From Acidobacteriota bacterium (GTDB lineage Bacteria > Acidobacteriota > Terriglobia > Acidiferrales > UBA7541): a stretch of 8,164 nt of DNA. How positions within the stretch are numbered: the first letter of the stretch is position 1; every line of letters starts with the position of its first letter. The translations under genes and the position numbers were made by a program. The stretch lies in contig PLZZ01000200.1 in the NCBI GenBank assembly GCA_003153585.1, forward strand, positions 6,978 to 15,141, in the 5' to 3' direction. Under the pieces are notes generated by a model that was given only the letters and a program-made list of their open reading frames with translations, made no database searches and was not told where the DNA came from. This document shows, in pieces, positions 6,055 to 8,164 of this stretch.

Positions 6055-8164
6055 AATTGTTTATCCCCATTTGCGTCAGAAAATACGCGTAATCGAAAGC
6101 TGCTTCATGCAGCCGATCGTAACGCCCCGATGCTCCGCCATGGCCTGCGGGGCTCATATTCGTTTTCAGAATCAAAATATTGTGGTCGGTTCGGAGAGCG
6201 CGCATCTTGGCAACATACTTAGCAGGCTCCCAGTACATCACCTGGCTGTCATTGAAGGAGGTCCTCACAAGCATATTGGGATATGCCTTGGCCTCGATGT
6301 TGTCGTAGGGCGAATAGGTCAGCATGTAATCAAACGCCGGCTTTTCCTTCGGATTGCCCCACTCCTCGAACTCGCCGACGGTCAGAGGCAGAGATTCATC
6401 CAGCATGGTGTTCATCACGTCCACAAAGGGAACGCCAACCAAAGCCGCGTGGAACAAATCCGGCCGCATATTCAGAACCGCGCCCATCAGCAGGCCGCCG
6501 GCGCTTCGCCCTTCGATCACCAAGCGGTCTTTCGAACCGTACCCTTGGGCCAAAAGGTATTCGGCAGAGGCGATGAAGTCGGTAAAAGTGTTTTTCTTGT
6601 GCATCATGCGGCCGTCATCGTGCCAAGCTTTCCCCATCTCCCCACCGCCGCGAATATGGGCCACCGACACCACGACGCCACGATCGACCATGCTGAAAAT
6701 ATCAGGATCGAAGCCGATGTCATACGAATCGCCGTAAGAACCGTAGCCGGTCAGATAGATGGGACCTTTGCCGTCCAGGATCGCGCCTTTCAGATGAACT
6801 AACGAGATCGGTATCTTCACGCCATCGGATGCCGTGGCGTAAATCTGCTCCACCTGGTATCGCGTGTGGTCGTAGCCGCCCGGTACTTCCTTCTGCTTCA
6901 GCAAAGTGGAACTGCCGCTCGCCAAGTCATACTCAAAAATAGATCGCGGAGTAATAAACGACTGGTAGGAGTACAAGAATTTGTTGGTGTCGTATTCGAG
7001 ATTGGCGTACGGATAGGTCTCGTAAGCGGGCTCGGGAAATTCGATGCGTCGCGATTCCCCGGTTTGCAAGTTGGTCGCGCGAATCTGCGGCAATCCCTGC
7101 TCCCGTTCGTAGGAGATGTAGTAATTCTTGAAGAAATCGGTGCCGTCCAGCATCACATCGGTGCGATTCGGAACGACTTCCTGCCAATTTTTGATGCCGG
7201 GATCCGCGACCGGCGCCTTCACCAGGCGAAAATTGCGTCCGGTGTCGTTCACGCGAATATAAAAGAAATCGCCATTGTGATCGGGATAGTACTCGACGCC
7301 TTGTTTGCGAGGTTCCAGCAATTTCCACTCCGCCATGGGCTGACCGGCGGGAATGTAACGCGCCTCGCTGGTGGTGTGGCTTTCGGACAAGAGCAGCAGG
7401 TAGGCTTTGCTGCGCGTCTTCTCCGTTTCGATATCAAACTTTTCGTCTTTTTCTTCATAGACCAGAGTGCCGGGGCCGCTGGTGCCAACGGTGTGGCGAT
7501 ACATTTGATAGGACCGCTTGGAAACCTCGTCTTCGATCGTATAAAAGAGGGTCTTGTTGTCATTTGCCCAGGCCACGGAATCGACGCGTTCGGCGTGGTC
7601 CACCAGGATTTTCCCTGTACGCAAATCCTTCACCGCCAGCGTGAATTGGCGGAATCCGGTGTTGTCCGTGGTGTAAGCCAGCAGGTTCCCGTCGTCGCTG
7701 ACGTCGAATGCGCCCAGGGACATAAAGGCCTGCCCCTTGGCGAGTTCATTTACATCCAGCACAATCTCTTCCGGAGCGTCCAAGCTGCCTTTTTTGCGAC
7801 AACGAATTCCATACTGCTTTCCGGCTTCGGTTCGTGAATAATAAAAATAGCCGCCCTCCTTGTAGGGGACTTCCACATCGGTTTCCTTGATCCGGCTCAA
7901 CATTTCTTCGTAAAGCTTCTTCTGCAGCGGTTCGGTCGGCTTCATCACCGCGTCGGTGTAAACATTTTCGGCTTGCAGATACGCTTTCACGTCGGGATTT
8001 TTCTTATCACGCAGCCAGTAGTAGTTGTCCACGAGCTTGCGGCCATTGATCTCGGTAACTTTGGGCTCTTTCTTCGCGACAGGAGGCGCGGGGAGCGGAG
8101 AAGACGTGTCGGCTGCGGGAAGGACTAACACCGAGCCAAGGAGCACTAAACCGAGGGCCAGAAG
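6053..8164 (-). CDS. Oligopeptidase B-like serine peptidase (S9A family), exported; 5' end outside window
   Basis: This prolyl-oligopeptidase-family enzyme cuts short peptides. The frame is open to the right edge (703 residues visible). Bases 8147-8164 encode LLALGL, continuing into VLLGSVLVLPAAD, the hydrophobic core of a signal peptide, so the true start lies outside and the GTG at 8146 is not the start. Numbered from that GTG, a beta-propeller spans roughly 80-430 and an alpha/beta-hydrolase domain the rest. The catalytic triad is Ser548 (GRSAGG, 546-551), Asp633 (FNDSQV) and His669 (AGHGG). Spacings of 85 and 36 nearly match E. coli PtrB (85 and 35). Two glutamates, Glu592 and Glu594 in GEFEEWGNP, lie 44 and 46 residues after the Ser, as do the residues that give oligopeptidase B its preference for Arg/Lys at P1. 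Trypsin-like specificity is therefore likely. Most oligopeptidase B enzymes are cytosolic, so export is unusual. The CYTH gene follows after 19 nt. Confidence 0.93.
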   Translation of the reverse strand, partial: LLALGLVLLGSVLVLPAADTSSPLPAPPVAKKEPKVTEINGRKLVDNYYWLRDKKNPDVKAYLQAENVYTDAVMKPTEPLQKKLYEEMLSRIKETDVEVPYKEGGYFYYSRTEAGKQYGIRCRKKGSLDAPEEIVLDVNELAKGQAFMSLGAFDVSDDGNLLAYTTDNTGFRQFTLAVKDLRTGKILVDHAERVDSVAWANDNKTLFYTIEDEVSKRSYQMYRHTVGTSGPGTLVYEEKDEKFDIETEKTRSKAYLLLLSESHTTSEARYIPAGQPMAEWKLLEPRKQGVEYYPDHNGDFFYIRVNDTGRNFRLVKAPVADPGIKNWQEVVPNRTDVMLDGTDFFKNYYISYEREQGLPQIRATNLQTGESRRIEFPEPAYETYPYANLEYDTNKFLYSYQSFITPRSIFEYDLASGSSTLLKQKEVPGGYDHTRYQVEQIYATASDGVKIPISLVHLKGAILDGKGPIYLTGYGSYGDSYDIGFDPDIFSMVDRGVVVSVAHIRGGGEMGKAWHDDGRMMHKKNTFTDFIASAEYLLAQGYGSKDRLVIEGRSAGGLLMGAVLNMRPDLFHAALVGVPFVDVMNTMLDESLPLTVGEFEEWGNPKEKPAFDYMLTYSPYDNIEAKAYPNMLVRTSFNDSQVMYWEPAKYVAKMRALRTDHNILILKTNMSPAGHGGASGRYDRLHEAAFDYAYFLTQMGINN

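Noticed and set aside
5993..6802. Plus-strand frame of 269 residues across the 3' end of the peptidase and the start of the CYTH gene
   Set aside because: It is a shadow of two conserved genes on the other strand, rich in His/Val/Ile typical of antisense frames.
6866..7837. Long plus-strand frame of 323 residues opposite the oligopeptidase
   Set aside because: It is antisense to a well-conserved peptidase, with composition explained by the codon bias of the real gene and no recognisable domain.

Overview
The window is about 8.2 kb of bacterial chromosome with every recognisable gene on the minus strand. Read in the direction of transcription (right to left), the order is: oligopeptidase B-like serine peptidase (its 5' end lies outside the window), CYTH-domain phosphohydrolase, a ~380-nt non-coding stretch with a strong intrinsic terminator, a soluble PRC-barrel/MgtE_N/CBS protein, an atypical Nramp-family transporter, uppS, cdsA, and the N-terminal part of a Tat-exported protein that is probably an amidase. 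No mobile elements, CRISPR arrays, tRNA or rRNA genes were seen. The moderately high GC content, the signal-peptided oligopeptidase and the Tat-type amidase would fit an Acidobacteriota soil bacterium. That assignment is a judgement from protein style; no database was searched.

Region 1 (5404-8164) holds two closely spaced genes, the peptidase and the CYTH protein, 19 nt apart and probably co-transcribed. Region 2 (5023-5403) holds no convincing gene. It contains a textbook hairpin plus T-tract on the minus strand (5088-5127) that either ends the upstream unit or acts as an attenuator in the leader of the next one. Region 3 (2392-5022) is the most interesting part. A cytosolic protein with the regulatory half of an MgtE magnesium channel but no membrane domain sits 36 nt upstream of an Nramp-fold transporter. 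In that transporter the metal-binding DPGN and A-x-x-MPH motifs are replaced by DAGG and T-x-x-APW, as expected for the Nramp-related magnesium transporter (NRMT) branch rather than for Mn/Fe transporters. The pair looks like a two-gene magnesium uptake system with separate sensor and transporter. Region 4 (613-2313) is the conserved uppS-cdsA pair: undecaprenyl diphosphate synthesis for cell-wall carrier lipid and CDP-diacylglycerol synthesis for phospholipids. Region 5 (1-490) is the start of a Tat-exported enzyme, found by manual translation of the minus strand because its reading frame runs off the left edge.

The most notable points are the split Mg system, its possibly attenuated leader, the exported oligopeptidase B with conserved basic-P1 glutamates, and an amidase-like gene at the place after cdsA where dxr and rseP are often found.
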